Source: Paenibacillus faecis (lineage in GTDB: Bacteria > Bacillota > Bacilli > Paenibacillales > Paenibacillaceae). From it: a stretch of DNA of 64,000 nucleotides. The notes beneath the pieces are model-generated. The model searched no databases, was not told where the DNA came from, and worked only from the letters and a program-made list of their open reading frames with translations. How positions within the stretch are numbered: the stretch's first letter is position 1; each line of letters opens with the position of its first letter. Both the position numbers and the translations under genes were made by a program. The stretch is taken from positions 484,366-548,365 of the forward strand of contig NZ_VSDO01000006.1 of the NCBI RefSeq assembly GCF_008084145.1, read 5' to 3'. Shown here in pieces: positions 46,194-55,381 of the stretch.

Positions 46194-47162
46194 TCATTCC
46201 CCCGAGGGCAACGGCTGGGGCGTCTCCGTCGCCAGCGGAACGCCAAAATCGGGCTCCCCGTTTTCTTTCCAGCCGATTTTTTGGATCCGCGTACTGCGCG
46301 GGCTGCCCGCCGAACGATCCCGTTCCGCCTCCGAATAGGAATAGGCATGGTAAACCAGCCAATCTTCCGAACCATCCGGCGAGACGGTAAAACTGTTGTG
46401 ACCGGGTGCGTAAACCCGCGCCTCCGGGTTCTTGGCGAAGACCGGGCCGTTATGCTTGATCCAGGCCCGGGGATCCATAAGATCCTCGGACTCCGGAATC
46501 ATCGCCATACCCAGACAGTAATCGTCGGACCAGGTGGCGCTTGCCGAAAACACGAGATAGATCCGCCCGTTTCTCCGCAAAAACGACGGCCCTTCGTTAA
46601 TGGCCATCCCGCCTTGCTTCTCCCACGGTTCCGTCGGTGCCGTTATAAGCACGTTAGGTCCCGTTAAAGTCCAGGGATTGGCCATGCGGGCAGCATAAAC
46701 GGCCGATCCGTAATCCGGAAAATGGCCATAGCCGGAATAAAAGAAATACAACTCGCCCCGATGCGGCAATACCGTTCCATCCAGGCCCGGATATTCCGTA
46801 TTGACGGCTCCTTTAAACACCCACTCGTCGTTCAGAGGATCGTCGCCTATAAGCTGAAGCACGCATACTCTTCTGGTCTCGTCTCCCCCGCCGCCGTCGT
46901 TCGCCGTATAGTAGATATACCAATTGCCTTCGATACAATGTAATTCCGGCGCCCACAAGTGATGGGAATAAGGCCCCGGGGCCTCAGGCATCCAAATGGT
47001 TTTTGGAGCTGAGTTTCCCAATTCCGTCATGGTGGTTCCATGCCAAAGCGCGATACGGTCCCCCAAGGTAACCGTCATATAATAAATACCGTCTTCCCGC
47101 TTAATAATCCATGGATCGGCCCCGTTCGGCAAAATCGGGTTCCTGAATGAATTTCGGCTCAT
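46194..47162 (-). CDS. Family 43 glycoside hydrolase (arabinosidase-like)
   Basis: A 322-residue enzyme made of the five-bladed family 43 domain only. The catalytic base is D16 in NGADPW, the pKa-tuning D is in GLDGTVL and the acid E is in INEGPSFL. A YAPGHNSF stretch carries the histidine near the centre of the propeller. Without a signal peptide it acts in the cytoplasm. It resembles exo-arabinofuranosidases more than xylosidases, by my reading. It is 36 bp after the GH2 gene and on the same strand. Confidence 0.92.
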   Translation of the reverse strand: MSRNSFRNPILPNGADPWIIKREDGIYYMTVTLGDRIALWHGTTMTELGNSAPKTIWMPEAPGPYSHHLWAPELHCIEGNWYIYYTANDGGGGDETRRVCVLQLIGDDPLNDEWVFKGAVNTEYPGLDGTVLPHRGELYFFYSGYGHFPDYGSAVYAARMANPWTLTGPNVLITAPTEPWEKQGGMAINEGPSFLRRNGRIYLVFSASATWSDDYCLGMAMIPESEDLMDPRAWIKHNGPVFAKNPEARVYAPGHNSFTVSPDGSEDWLVYHAYSYSEAERDRSAGSPRSTRIQKIGWKENGEPDFGVPLATETPQPLPSGE

Positions 47163-47198
47163 GTCCAGCCTCCTTTTTCCCCCATGCGATGAACCTTC

Positions 47199-49952
47199 CT
47201 ACCCGTTGTACCGGATCAGCAGATCGAGCGGATAACGTCCGGCATTGCGCCCGTATAAGGCCAGGCCGCCCTCCTCCGCCTCCAGTTCCAAGCGGAAAGT
47301 ACGGCTGCGGTTCAGTTTGGCCGTCATTTGTACGGGTACGCTCAGTCTGCACAGATAACCGTACGATCCGGCTTCATCCAGTTTGTTCGCGACCGGCTGA
47401 TAATGCCAGGACAATACGCCGCGGCTGTCCGCCGGATCGTCCGGCAGAACGAAGGAGCCGATCTTTTCGCCGTCGATCAGCACGTTTAGGCGGGAAGGAT
47501 GCTTTTCCTCGTCGGTCATGTAATAGGTGTTGGGGTTATATTCCACCTTTGCGTCGGCGCCATGCATCGCGCCGATCCCCATGTCGGTGTCTATCGAGCC
47601 TTCGATATTCCGGGCCAACACCCGCTTCGCGCCGGCTTCGAACAAAATTTCGATATCGTAAATGGCGTTCTGCTCCGCTATACCGGGCAATGCGACGTCA
47701 TAAATAAAACGGCCCTTCCCCGCACCGCTTACTTTCACGCCTTGAATCGAGGTCCAGTGATGCTCGAACGTCTGCTCCGCGAAAGAGCTTACCGGAATTT
47801 GCACCCCTCCGCCTTCCGCCGCGTATCCGCCGGCCTCGCCGCTTCTTACATCGAACGTGATAAAGTTCCGCGTAATCGTCTGTCCCGCCGTGTCCATCAG
47901 GGACACCGCAAGCACGGCTACCGCATCCCGGTCCGGCATGGTCAGAGACAACGCGGAAAGCGGCGCAACGCCGTACCCCTCCCAATCAACCTTTAAAAGG
48001 CCGCTGTCGACCACGGTGCGAACACCCAAATCATCATGCCACAGCTCCCACTTCAATGTCAGCCTTTGTCCATGATGCCGGTCGCTGAAGCTCGAACGCA
48101 GCATGGGAACAACGGCCTGTTCACCTGCGGAAATCGTTCGGCACGGAGGCGCGTCAAGCACGATGAAATCCGGAGAATGCAGATCGGCCAACGTCATGCC
48201 GGGTACAAAGGCGTCGTAGCCAAATTCTTTTCCCGTTCCGTCCAAACGATAATATCCGTTGAATTCATTGATTACGTCGCGGAACTCGGTGAACACGAAC
48301 CCGCACAGCTTGTCGTGCTTGCGGAACTCATTCATCATGTAGCGGTAATGCCAGGCCAGGTCGCTGTCGCCCGCACCGCCTTCGATGCCCCATACATTGC
48401 CGCACTCGCTGTTCATCAGCGGAGCATCGGATTGGACGTTTCCGCCGATGCAATTGAAGGGCGAGCCCGGATAGGTTTTGCTGACGACGTCGTCCAAATG
48501 GGCGCGGACCTGTTCATAACCGTTGATATAGAAATGCCATGTATTGATATCGGTCTCGACATGGTCATAATTGCAAGGCGAATTATCCTCGACGATCCGG
48601 GTCGGATCGAGCCGCTTGGCCCAGCGGTATTTTTCGCGCACCCATTCCTGGGTTTCCGGCAAATAGCTGCTCTGCCGTCCGATATCTCCGGTCACCCCCG
48701 CCTCTTTGGGATCTGTCTTGAGCCCCCATGTCTCATTGAACATCACCCAGGAGAAAATCGACGGATGATTGTAATCCCGCTCGATCACCTCAAGCGCCTC
48801 TTGCTCGTAAGCTTGGCGCGCCTTTTCGTCCGGGTTCCCCCAGAAACAAGGCATATCCTCCATCACGAGAATCCCCAGCTTATCGGCCCAGTACAGCTTG
48901 CGCGGCTCTTCCGGCTTGATGTGAATCCGTACGAAGTTGAGTCCCAGCCGCTTCATCAGGTAAATTTCATCATGCATTTCCTCATCGGACGGATAGGTAA
49001 AGTAACCGGTCTTGTGATACGACTGATCCAGTGTTCCGTTCAAATAAACCGGCTTGCCGTTCAGCGTAATCCAGCGGTAACCGCGGTCGCCGAAAGCGGC
49101 CGTCCCGACTTCACGGATGCCGAAATAAGTGGCGACTTGATCCAGGCCAAAGGAACCGCCAAGCTTTAGAACCCCCTCATACAAATGCGGGGTATCCGGA
49201 CTCCATAGTTGAGGATCGTTCACGATAAAGCAGGTGTTCAGTTGATTCTCGCCGGCCGAAAGTTCAGCCGTTAAGGTATGCCGAACCGTATGATCCGCGA
49301 AATCCATAGTAAACTCGGCTGTTCCGGCTTGGTCCGCCATGATCGTTGCGGCCACCTCGATCCGCCCATCCATATAGGTCCTGAACTTGGCGTCCTTGAT
49401 ATACGTCTGCGGGCGGGCTTCCAGCCAAACCGGCTGCCAGATGCCGCGAATTTCACCGTACCCCTGCTTTCCGCGCGCCTGGTAGCTATGATCCTGATCT
49501 TCCGCCCTCACCAGGATCGTATTGCTCCCGTCCATTTGCCAGACCCCGGTTACCTCAAACTCAAACGAACCATAGCCGCCTTGATGGGAGCCGACATGGC
49601 AGCCGTTAATCCAGACATCGCATACATAATCCACCGCTCCAAAGCGTAAAAACAGGCGTGACCCGCTGACGGTGGGACTCCAGGTTACCACGCGTCGGTA
49701 CCACCCGATTCCTTTGACATCCTTACCGATTCCGGACAAGGGACTGGCCCAGGAAAAGGGCACCTGAATCTCCGCGTCAAAAGGAACTGCCTGGTCCGTG
49801 CTCCAGTGATTCTGGGCGCCCTCATCGTCCGGGTCAAAACGAAACGACCAGGGACCGTTCAAATTCAGCCAATGCTGCCGCTGCCAATGCGGATGAGGAA
49901 ACTCCGGGCGAGGAATGTACAAGTTCTCGGCGTTCAATAAAGAGGTACTCAT
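47199..49952 (-). CDS. Large glycoside hydrolase family 2 protein
   Basis: This 917-residue enzyme has the usual family 2 jelly roll (about 1-190), immunoglobulin-like domain (195-290) and TIM barrel (295-600). The acid/base is the E of WVMFNETWG and the nucleophile is probably the E of LMNSECGN. A further 300 residues form beta-rich C-terminal domains. No signal peptide is present. The ribosome site (AAAGG) is about 12 bases before the ATG. It is divergent from the ArsR-type regulator at 50101 and heads a two-gene operon with the GH43 gene. Confidence 0.92.
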   Translation of the reverse strand: MSTSLLNAENLYIPRPEFPHPHWQRQHWLNLNGPWSFRFDPDDEGAQNHWSTDQAVPFDAEIQVPFSWASPLSGIGKDVKGIGWYRRVVTWSPTVSGSRLFLRFGAVDYVCDVWINGCHVGSHQGGYGSFEFEVTGVWQMDGSNTILVRAEDQDHSYQARGKQGYGEIRGIWQPVWLEARPQTYIKDAKFRTYMDGRIEVAATIMADQAGTAEFTMDFADHTVRHTLTAELSAGENQLNTCFIVNDPQLWSPDTPHLYEGVLKLGGSFGLDQVATYFGIREVGTAAFGDRGYRWITLNGKPVYLNGTLDQSYHKTGYFTYPSDEEMHDEIYLMKRLGLNFVRIHIKPEEPRKLYWADKLGILVMEDMPCFWGNPDEKARQAYEQEALEVIERDYNHPSIFSWVMFNETWGLKTDPKEAGVTGDIGRQSSYLPETQEWVREKYRWAKRLDPTRIVEDNSPCNYDHVETDINTWHFYINGYEQVRAHLDDVVSKTYPGSPFNCIGGNVQSDAPLMNSECGNVWGIEGGAGDSDLAWHYRYMMNEFRKHDKLCGFVFTEFRDVINEFNGYYRLDGTGKEFGYDAFVPGMTLADLHSPDFIVLDAPPCRTISAGEQAVVPMLRSSFSDRHHGQRLTLKWELWHDDLGVRTVVDSGLLKVDWEGYGVAPLSALSLTMPDRDAVAVLAVSLMDTAGQTITRNFITFDVRSGEAGGYAAEGGGVQIPVSSFAEQTFEHHWTSIQGVKVSGAGKGRFIYDVALPGIAEQNAIYDIEILFEAGAKRVLARNIEGSIDTDMGIGAMHGADAKVEYNPNTYYMTDEEKHPSRLNVLIDGEKIGSFVLPDDPADSRGVLSWHYQPVANKLDEAGSYGYLCRLSVPVQMTAKLNRSRTFRLELEAEEGGLALYGRNAGRYPLDLLIRYNG

Positions 49953-50010
49953 GAGTATGCACGACCTTTCGCAAGAGGTTTATGCGCCCATTTTAGCACC
50001 AGTATATGAT

Positions 50011-50042
50011 TTTTACAATGTTTATTATAGTTTTACAATACA
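50011..50042. promoter_or_regulatory. Paired TTACAAT motifs between GH2 and its regulator
   Basis: TTACAATGTT (50013-50022) and TTACAATACA (50033-50042) are 20 bp apart and flank TTATTATAG. They resemble the TTACAATAAA boxes of the first locus and lie in the divergent promoter region. Confidence 0.5.
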
Positions 50043-50100
50043 CCTGCTTCAGTGTACAATTAGCTCAATTCAATCTTTGTATAAGAAGAGGAACTTTGAG

Positions 50101-51036
50101 ATGAATGAACCTTTGCAAGAAATGATCCGCTACCCGGCTTCCCGAATTCTTGACGTGGCCAAGGCGTTGTCCGGAGATCTTCGCGTCCGCATTCTGGAAG
50201 CGCTTGGGGAGAAGCCTATGAGCGTCAGCCAGCTGGCCGAAGCTCTGGGCGTGGCACAGCCGACGATTTCCATCAATGTGCAGACCCTCGAGCAAGCCGA
50301 ACTGATCGTCTCCACCCAGGGAGCCAACCGGGAAAAAATATGCTCCGTCACCTGCCGTTCCATCCAATTGGAGCTTCCGTCCAAGCCTGGCGACGGCCTC
50401 CATCCCGTCGAGAGCATTCATATGCCGATCGGGATGTACTCGCATTGCTCCGTGAAGCCCTCCTGCGGCATGGCCGGCAAAGACGGAACCTTGATCGGCT
50501 CGCAGGACGATCCCCGGGTATTCTATATGCCCGAACGAATCGACGCTTCGCTGCTATGGTTTGCCGAGGCCGGTTATATCGAATACTATTTCGCCAATCC
50601 GCTGCCTCCCGGCGTCGAACTCGATGAATTGCGCATTCGCGCCGAGCTGTGTTCCGAGGCTCCTTCCTTCCGATCGGATTGGGCTTCGGATATCACGGTC
50701 ACGGTAAACGGGCTGGACGCCGGCACCTGGACTTGTCCGTCCGATTTCGGGGACCGGAAAGGCAAGCTGACCCCCGAACGCTGGAAAAGCGGAACCGAAT
50801 ACGGCATGCTGACGGAATGGCGCATCGGTCATCAGGGGAGTTTCGTGAACGGAGTCCCTGCCGGCGGGACCTCGATCGAAATGCTTCAGCTGGCGTATAA
50901 TCAACCTATTTCCGTCCGGTTTGAAGTTAAAGAGGATGCGGTCAACAAACGGGGACTTAATTTGTTCGGTTCCCATTTTGGGGATCACCCGCAGGATATC
51001 GTTCTGGAGTTCATACGGCGTGGCGGGGATTCGTAA
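50101..51036 (+). CDS. ArsR-type HTH regulator fused to a beta-sandwich domain (second copy)
   Basis: I start at the ATG at 50101 after AGAGGA (311 residues); the earlier frame start lies upstream of the motif region. An ArsR-type winged helix (about 10-85, LSGDLRVRILEAL, LAEALGVAQPTISINVQTLEQ) is followed by the same C-terminal domain as at 44685-45623: CSVKPSCGM, WASDITVTVNG, CPSDFGDRKG, NLFGSHFGDHPQDI. The two are paralogues. This one probably controls the divergent GH2-GH43 pair. Confidence 0.87.
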   Translation: MNEPLQEMIRYPASRILDVAKALSGDLRVRILEALGEKPMSVSQLAEALGVAQPTISINVQTLEQAELIVSTQGANREKICSVTCRSIQLELPSKPGDGLHPVESIHMPIGMYSHCSVKPSCGMAGKDGTLIGSQDDPRVFYMPERIDASLLWFAEAGYIEYYFANPLPPGVELDELRIRAELCSEAPSFRSDWASDITVTVNGLDAGTWTCPSDFGDRKGKLTPERWKSGTEYGMLTEWRIGHQGSFVNGVPAGGTSIEMLQLAYNQPISVRFEVKEDAVNKRGLNLFGSHFGDHPQDIVLEFIRRGGDS

Positions 51037-51182
51037 ATTCCGGAGGAGTCTTATTATTGTGAAACGAATCAATACAAGCGTTATCGCCACAAGCGTTATC
51101 GCAGGCGGTGTGCCTTTGCGATTCGTACTGGTACGCTCCTTCATCCGTAAGTTTTTAAGAGGGGATAAATTAGGGATGGGCG

Positions 51183-51690
51183 AATAAGGGATAGACAAAT
51201 AAGGGTCGTTTGCGGCGCGATTTTGTCGAATTTGGCTGTTTGGTGTGAAATAGAGGTCTTTGGGGCTGTTTGACCTCTTGTGCCCCATCCGGCAACCTTG
51301 ATAACATAAAATTCCTGCATATCTGCATGTTTTTTTCTTGTTCTGACCCCAAATTTCAAAATACCTGCAAATCTGCAGGAATTTCCGACGAAACTGGCTC
51401 GTTTTTCTAAAACCGTTAGAAATACCTGCAGATTTGCATCTTTTTTCGAAATCCATCGGGGATTAGCTTAAAATACCTGCAGATTTGCATCTTTTTGGAA
51501 TAGGAAGGGTCCGATGTCTGAAGAGACATTAGTATGCCCGTTGAGCCGAATCGGGCCAAAATAACAGCCCAAAAGGCCGTTATTCGGTGGGCGGCAAGAA
51601 AGGCTGCGGGTACCAGCCCTCGTTCGCCACGCACCGCCGCTAACATCGGCGAATAAGTCTTATTAAGGCCGGCAAGGTTAGCGCCCATGT
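51183..51690. repeat. Mosaic of array C units around array B, copy 5
   Basis: C-type units start at 51198 and 51249 (51 bp apart). Array B follows at 51308-51500, with CCTGC cores at 51314, 51364, 51424 and 51476 (50, 60, 52 bp). C-type units return at 51560 and, degenerate, 51652. An inverted copy of part of the C linker lies near 51680. This looks like a B array inserted in a C array. The region 51037-51825 has no gene. Confidence 0.75.
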
Positions 51691-51825
51691 CAGGTTTGAA
51701 GCACGCCGGTGCTCATTTCTCAAATAAAGCAAGAATTCCCATTTTATAATAATCATTCATTTTCATCATATTAAAAAATAGTGTATCATTCGGGTTGACC
51801 CTTTTTGAACAAGGAGAGACCTCTT

Positions 51826-52716
51826 ATGTCGGAAACCGCACTAACGCGCAAGCAAACTCTATTTTATTTATCCTTCCTCATTCTGATGTGGGGGATCAAC
51901 TGGCCTTTATCCAAATATGCCCTGGAATTCACGCCGCCGCTATTGTTCGCGGGCCTTCGGACGCTGATCGGCGGGGCTCTGCTTATCGTCGTCGCGCTGC
52001 CGCGCTGGAGGAAGCTTAGGCTGCGGGAGACCTGGCCTTACTATTTGTTCTCGGCCTTCTTGAGCATCGTCTTCTACTACGGCTTCCAGACCGTCGGCCT
52101 TCAATACATGCCCGCCGGCCTATTCTCGGCCATCGTGTTCCTGCAGCCGGTGCTGCTCGGCTTATTTGCCTGGATGTGGCTCGGAGAGCGGATGTACGCC
52201 CGGAAAATGATCGGCCTGCTGCTCGGCTTTGCCGGGGTGGCCGTCATGAGCGTAGGCGGCTTGGAAGGCGGGATCTCCCTGATCGGCATCCTGCTTGCCT
52301 TGGCTTCCGCGCTCAGTTGGGCGCTCGGAACCGTCTATATCAAGCGGCAGGCGGCCAAGGTCGATTCGTTGTGGATGACCGCCATGCAGATCCTGATCGG
52401 CGGCACGGTCATGACGGCGTACGGCTCGGCCGTCGAAGACTGGTCGAAGATTCGGTGGACCGGAGCGTTTATTTACGACACGCTGTTTATCTCGATCTTC
52501 GTTATCGCGCTCGGCTGGCTCGTCTACTTCAAGCTGATCGGCTCGGGCGAGGCAACGAAGGTCGGCTCGTTCACGTTCCTGATCCCGGTCGTCTCCATTA
52601 TTTGCAGCGTCCTGTTCCTGAACGAACGGCTGACGCTGAACCTGCTCGCGGGAATGGCGTTGATCGTCGCCAGCATCCTGCTCGTAAATATGCGGCAGAG
52701 GCGGCTGCCCGGTTAA
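51826..52716 (+). CDS. DMT-superfamily transporter (EamA type)
   Basis: The ATG at 51826 follows AAGGAG by 9 bases (296 residues). Ten hydrophobic segments form two EamA repeats (about 10-140 and 155-290). Such proteins export amino acids, metabolites or drugs. The C-terminus is short and basic. It is a single gene, followed by a strong terminator. Its substrate cannot be told. Confidence 0.92.
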   Translation: MSETALTRKQTLFYLSFLILMWGINWPLSKYALEFTPPLLFAGLRTLIGGALLIVVALPRWRKLRLRETWPYYLFSAFLSIVFYYGFQTVGLQYMPAGLFSAIVFLQPVLLGLFAWMWLGERMYARKMIGLLLGFAGVAVMSVGGLEGGISLIGILLALASALSWALGTVYIKRQAAKVDSLWMTAMQILIGGTVMTAYGSAVEDWSKIRWTGAFIYDTLFISIFVIALGWLVYFKLIGSGEATKVGSFTFLIPVVSIICSVLFLNERLTLNLLAGMALIVASILLVNMRQRRLPG

Positions 52717-52769
52717 GCTTAAGGCTAACTAACAGTCCACGCCCACGATATTGCCGCACCGAAAAAAGA

Positions 52770-52820
52770 AAGAAGGTACTATCTCTTCCAATTCGGAAGG
52801 AACAGTACCTTTTTTTAAAA
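52770..52820. terminator. Terminator after the DMT transporter gene
   Basis: AAGGTACT...TTCC/GGAA...AGTACCTT with a T7 tail on the plus strand and A-rich sequence on the other side, probably serving both convergent genes. Confidence 0.8.
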
Positions 52821-52835
52821 ACCACGGTCATCGCT

Positions 52836-53696
52836 CTATTCTCTCAGGAAAGCCCGCTCCGACACATACACAAACCGCTCTCCCCGCGCCATGACATGGA
52901 CCTTTTGCTCGGGATAGCGCTCGTACAGGTAGTCCACAAAATATCCGGGTTTCTCCGAATTGGCCGCAAACACATCATAATGAAGCGGGATGACGGTCTC
53001 CGCGCCGATCCGTACCGCCAGCTCCGCCGCCTCCCTGTAGTTCATGTTCCCCACCAATCCGCTTTCCCTGCGGAAATAATCCCCGCCGTTAATCGGCAGC
53101 AAGGCTACGTCCGGACGGGCTTCGCTCAGCAGGTCGATCAATTCCGGAAAAATCACGGTATCTCCGGCATGATACAGCTTGACGCCATTCAGCTCTATGA
53201 GATAGCCCGTGTAGCGGTGTTTGCCCTCGGCATCGGTGTCCAACTGCTCATGAGCGGCCGGTACGGCCGTAACGGCCAACTTCCCGAAAAACTCCCTTCT
53301 CCGGTTCTCGGCTTCCCCGATCTTGTTCTCCGCAATCCCCATGCCGAGAAGAGGTTCTTTGCAGCAGGCCGGGGCCAGGATGAGCGCCTCCCTATTTTGG
53401 GCATGAAAAAGGGGTAACGTCCCTTCATCCATGTGATCCGCATGCTCATGGGTGATCAGGCACAGATCCGCCCCCGCGATATCCTCCGGCGTGATCGGTG
53501 CCGGATATGTGCGCACCGCCCCATGCTGCTTCTCCAAAAAGTCCGAGACATACGGGTCGACATAGACGGTAATCCCGTCCCCTTTAATAATGACGCTTTC
53601 CTGGCCGATAAACCAAATGGCCAGCGTTCCGTACGGGACCTCCGTTTGCGCGACTTCGCGGATCAAAGCGGCACCCTTTTTGCTTTGTCGTATCAT
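52836..53696 (-). CDS. MBL-fold metal-dependent hydrolase (UlaG-like)
   Basis: The ATG at 53696 follows GGAAGG by 8 bases (286 residues). It has a metallo-beta-lactamase fold with LITHEHADHMDEG (HxHxDH) near residue 85 and a later HAGD motif (YHAGDTVIFPE). The general form is that of UlaG, the L-ascorbate-6-phosphate lactonase, but the ula genes are missing here. It is alone in its transcription unit. Confidence 0.88.
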   Translation of the reverse strand: MIRQSKKGAALIREVAQTEVPYGTLAIWFIGQESVIIKGDGITVYVDPYVSDFLEKQHGAVRTYPAPITPEDIAGADLCLITHEHADHMDEGTLPLFHAQNREALILAPACCKEPLLGMGIAENKIGEAENRRREFFGKLAVTAVPAAHEQLDTDAEGKHRYTGYLIELNGVKLYHAGDTVIFPELIDLLSEARPDVALLPINGGDYFRRESGLVGNMNYREAAELAVRIGAETVIPLHYDVFAANSEKPGYFVDYLYERYPEQKVHVMARGERFVYVSERAFLRE

Positions 53697-53854
53697 ATCG
53701 GTCACCTTCCTGAATTTATACTCTACTCGTATGTATTACCCGAAAAAACGAAATCTTTTGAAACTAATCGGTCTGTTCTCGCGTTAAAAAAGCAAGGCGT
53801 AAGTTCGGAATCCTGATCTGAAGTTGCGAGACCTATCAAAAAGGAGGTAAACAG

Positions 53855-54295
53855 ATGGATACCGGATTTGGATCTTCCCCTTTCGGAGGCGGCGGCTTCG
53901 GGCCCTCGGGCGGCTTTGACTTCATGTTTACGCTCGTTCCCATCCTGATCGTCATCGGATTTGTCGTCGTGATCGCCCTCTTTGTCGCCAACGGCGCCCG
54001 CTACGTGAAAAACGCCCGCTCCCCGCGGGATTCCAGATACGTAAAAATCGTATCCAAACGGATGAAAGTCGGGCATACCCATCACTCCAACGATGACGAT
54101 ATGCATTCTTCCTCACACACTTACTACTATATCACGCTGGAGTTTGAAAACGGAGAGCGCAAGGAATTTCTCGATGTAAAAAACCTGTACGGCCTGGTCG
54201 CCGAAGGCGATGTCGGTTACGCGGCCATCCAGGGGGATTGGATCGTCGCGTTTGAGCGGCAAATCCCGCAGGGGCAAAATCGTCCGCAGTTCTAA
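53855..54295 (+). CDS. DUF2500-type membrane protein
   Basis: A 146-residue protein with a glycine/phenylalanine-rich N-terminus, one membrane helix (about residues 25-50) and a soluble C-terminal domain with a YYYITLEFENGERKEF strand pattern and GDVGYAAIQGDWIV. This matches my memory of DUF2500. The function is unknown. AAGGAGG precedes the ATG. An acidic, histidine- and serine-rich stretch (HHSNDDDMHSSSH) lies between helix and domain. Confidence 0.85.
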   Translation: MDTGFGSSPFGGGGFGPSGGFDFMFTLVPILIVIGFVVVIALFVANGARYVKNARSPRDSRYVKIVSKRMKVGHTHHSNDDDMHSSSHTYYYITLEFENGERKEFLDVKNLYGLVAEGDVGYAAIQGDWIVAFERQIPQGQNRPQF

Positions 54296-54314
54296 AGTTC
54301 TAAATACGCAAATA

Positions 54315-54347
54315 AAGCCGGCTCTCCGCATGGAGAACGCCGGCTCT
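54315..54347. terminator. Bidirectional terminator
   Basis: AAAGCCGGC-tctccgcatggagaac-GCCGGCTCT between convergent genes. Confidence 0.7.
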
Positions 54348-54353
54348 GTGATT

Positions 54354-55253
54354 TCAGTTGACAGGCAGCCCCTGGCTTCGCGCATAATTGCCCCAATGCG
54401 GCCGCCGGCCGTCGACGTCGGCAAAGCCGTATTCATCGGACAGGTCCCAACTGGTGAGAGCGCGCCCCGCCTTCTCGCCGACCTTGGGGTCGGCGGCCAG
54501 ATGCGCCACCGCCTGCCCGACGAAATAAGGCGTTTCCGATTCGCTGTAATGCGGCTCTTTGGCCACGGCATCCCGCCAGTTCCGCTCCTCGACCCCGAAG
54601 TACTCCAACATCTGCTCGGAGCGAAGGAAGCCCGGCGTCACCGCCAGCGCGGTAATGCCGTGCGGGCGCAGCTCCTCCGCCATGCCTGCGGCCAGGTGGA
54701 TCGGCGAGATTTTAGCCAGACTGTAGTAGAGGTTGCCCCGGTAATTATAGGTGGATCCGTCCGTAATTTCGATGACGAGACCCTCCCCCCGTTTTACCAT
54801 CAGCGGAACGCCGTAATAGCTTGTGATCAAGTGGGCTTTGACCGCCCGCTCCTGCATAAGCAGCGCATCCCCCAAGGGCTGCTCCCAAAATGGCGTGCCC
54901 CAATGCGTCAGCTTCTCGCCGCCCCAGATATCGTTCACGAGGAGATCCAGCCTCCCCTGCTGCTCGTCCGCAATCCGCTCGAACAGAGCTTTTACCTCTG
55001 CTTCCCGGGTATGGTCCGTTTGGACGGGAATGCCTACCCCGCCGCGTTCGGTAACCATCTCCGCCGTCTCATCAATGGTTTCCGTCCGCTGGATATCCGA
55101 GGCGCTCCCCCGCACGCTTCGCCCGGTACAATAAACCGTGGCGCCCGCGGCTCCTAGCATCGTGGCAATTCCCCGCCCCGCTCCTCTTGTCGCTCCAGCG
55201 ACTACGGCGACCTTTCCTTTCAGCGGTTTGTCCGTGAACAGACGATTGTTCAT
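54354..55253 (-). CDS. Short-chain dehydrogenase/reductase
   Basis: I start at the ATG at 55253 with GGAG 7 bases before it (299 residues). The Rossmann motif VAGATRGAGRGIA (TGxxxGxG type) is at about residues 12-24. The catalytic tyrosine is probably in YRGNLYYSLAKISPIHLA (YxxxK: Y-S-L-A-K). The substrate is unknown. It is divergent from the WYL regulator at 55382, which might control it. Confidence 0.9.
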   Translation of the reverse strand: MNNRLFTDKPLKGKVAVVAGATRGAGRGIATMLGAAGATVYCTGRSVRGSASDIQRTETIDETAEMVTERGGVGIPVQTDHTREAEVKALFERIADEQQGRLDLLVNDIWGGEKLTHWGTPFWEQPLGDALLMQERAVKAHLITSYYGVPLMVKRGEGLVIEITDGSTYNYRGNLYYSLAKISPIHLAAGMAEELRPHGITALAVTPGFLRSEQMLEYFGVEERNWRDAVAKEPHYSESETPYFVGQAVAHLAADPKVGEKAGRALTSWDLSDEYGFADVDGRRPHWGNYARSQGLPVN

Positions 55254-55381
55254 CATCCTTCTCCATCCTCTCATCACTTTGTAACTTACAACCCCAGTTT
55301 ATCAGTCATATATGTCATCTCTTGTCTTATATAAATGGTACAATCAAATCACAAGAATGAATTTCAAAGGAGGGGTTCCCC

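Noticed and set aside
48036-49169. 377-residue plus-strand frame opposite GH2
   Set aside because: Shadow of the large GH2 gene.
52176-53417. 413-residue plus-strand frame over the DMT and MBL genes
   Set aside because: It crosses two well-supported genes and the terminator between them, so it cannot be real.
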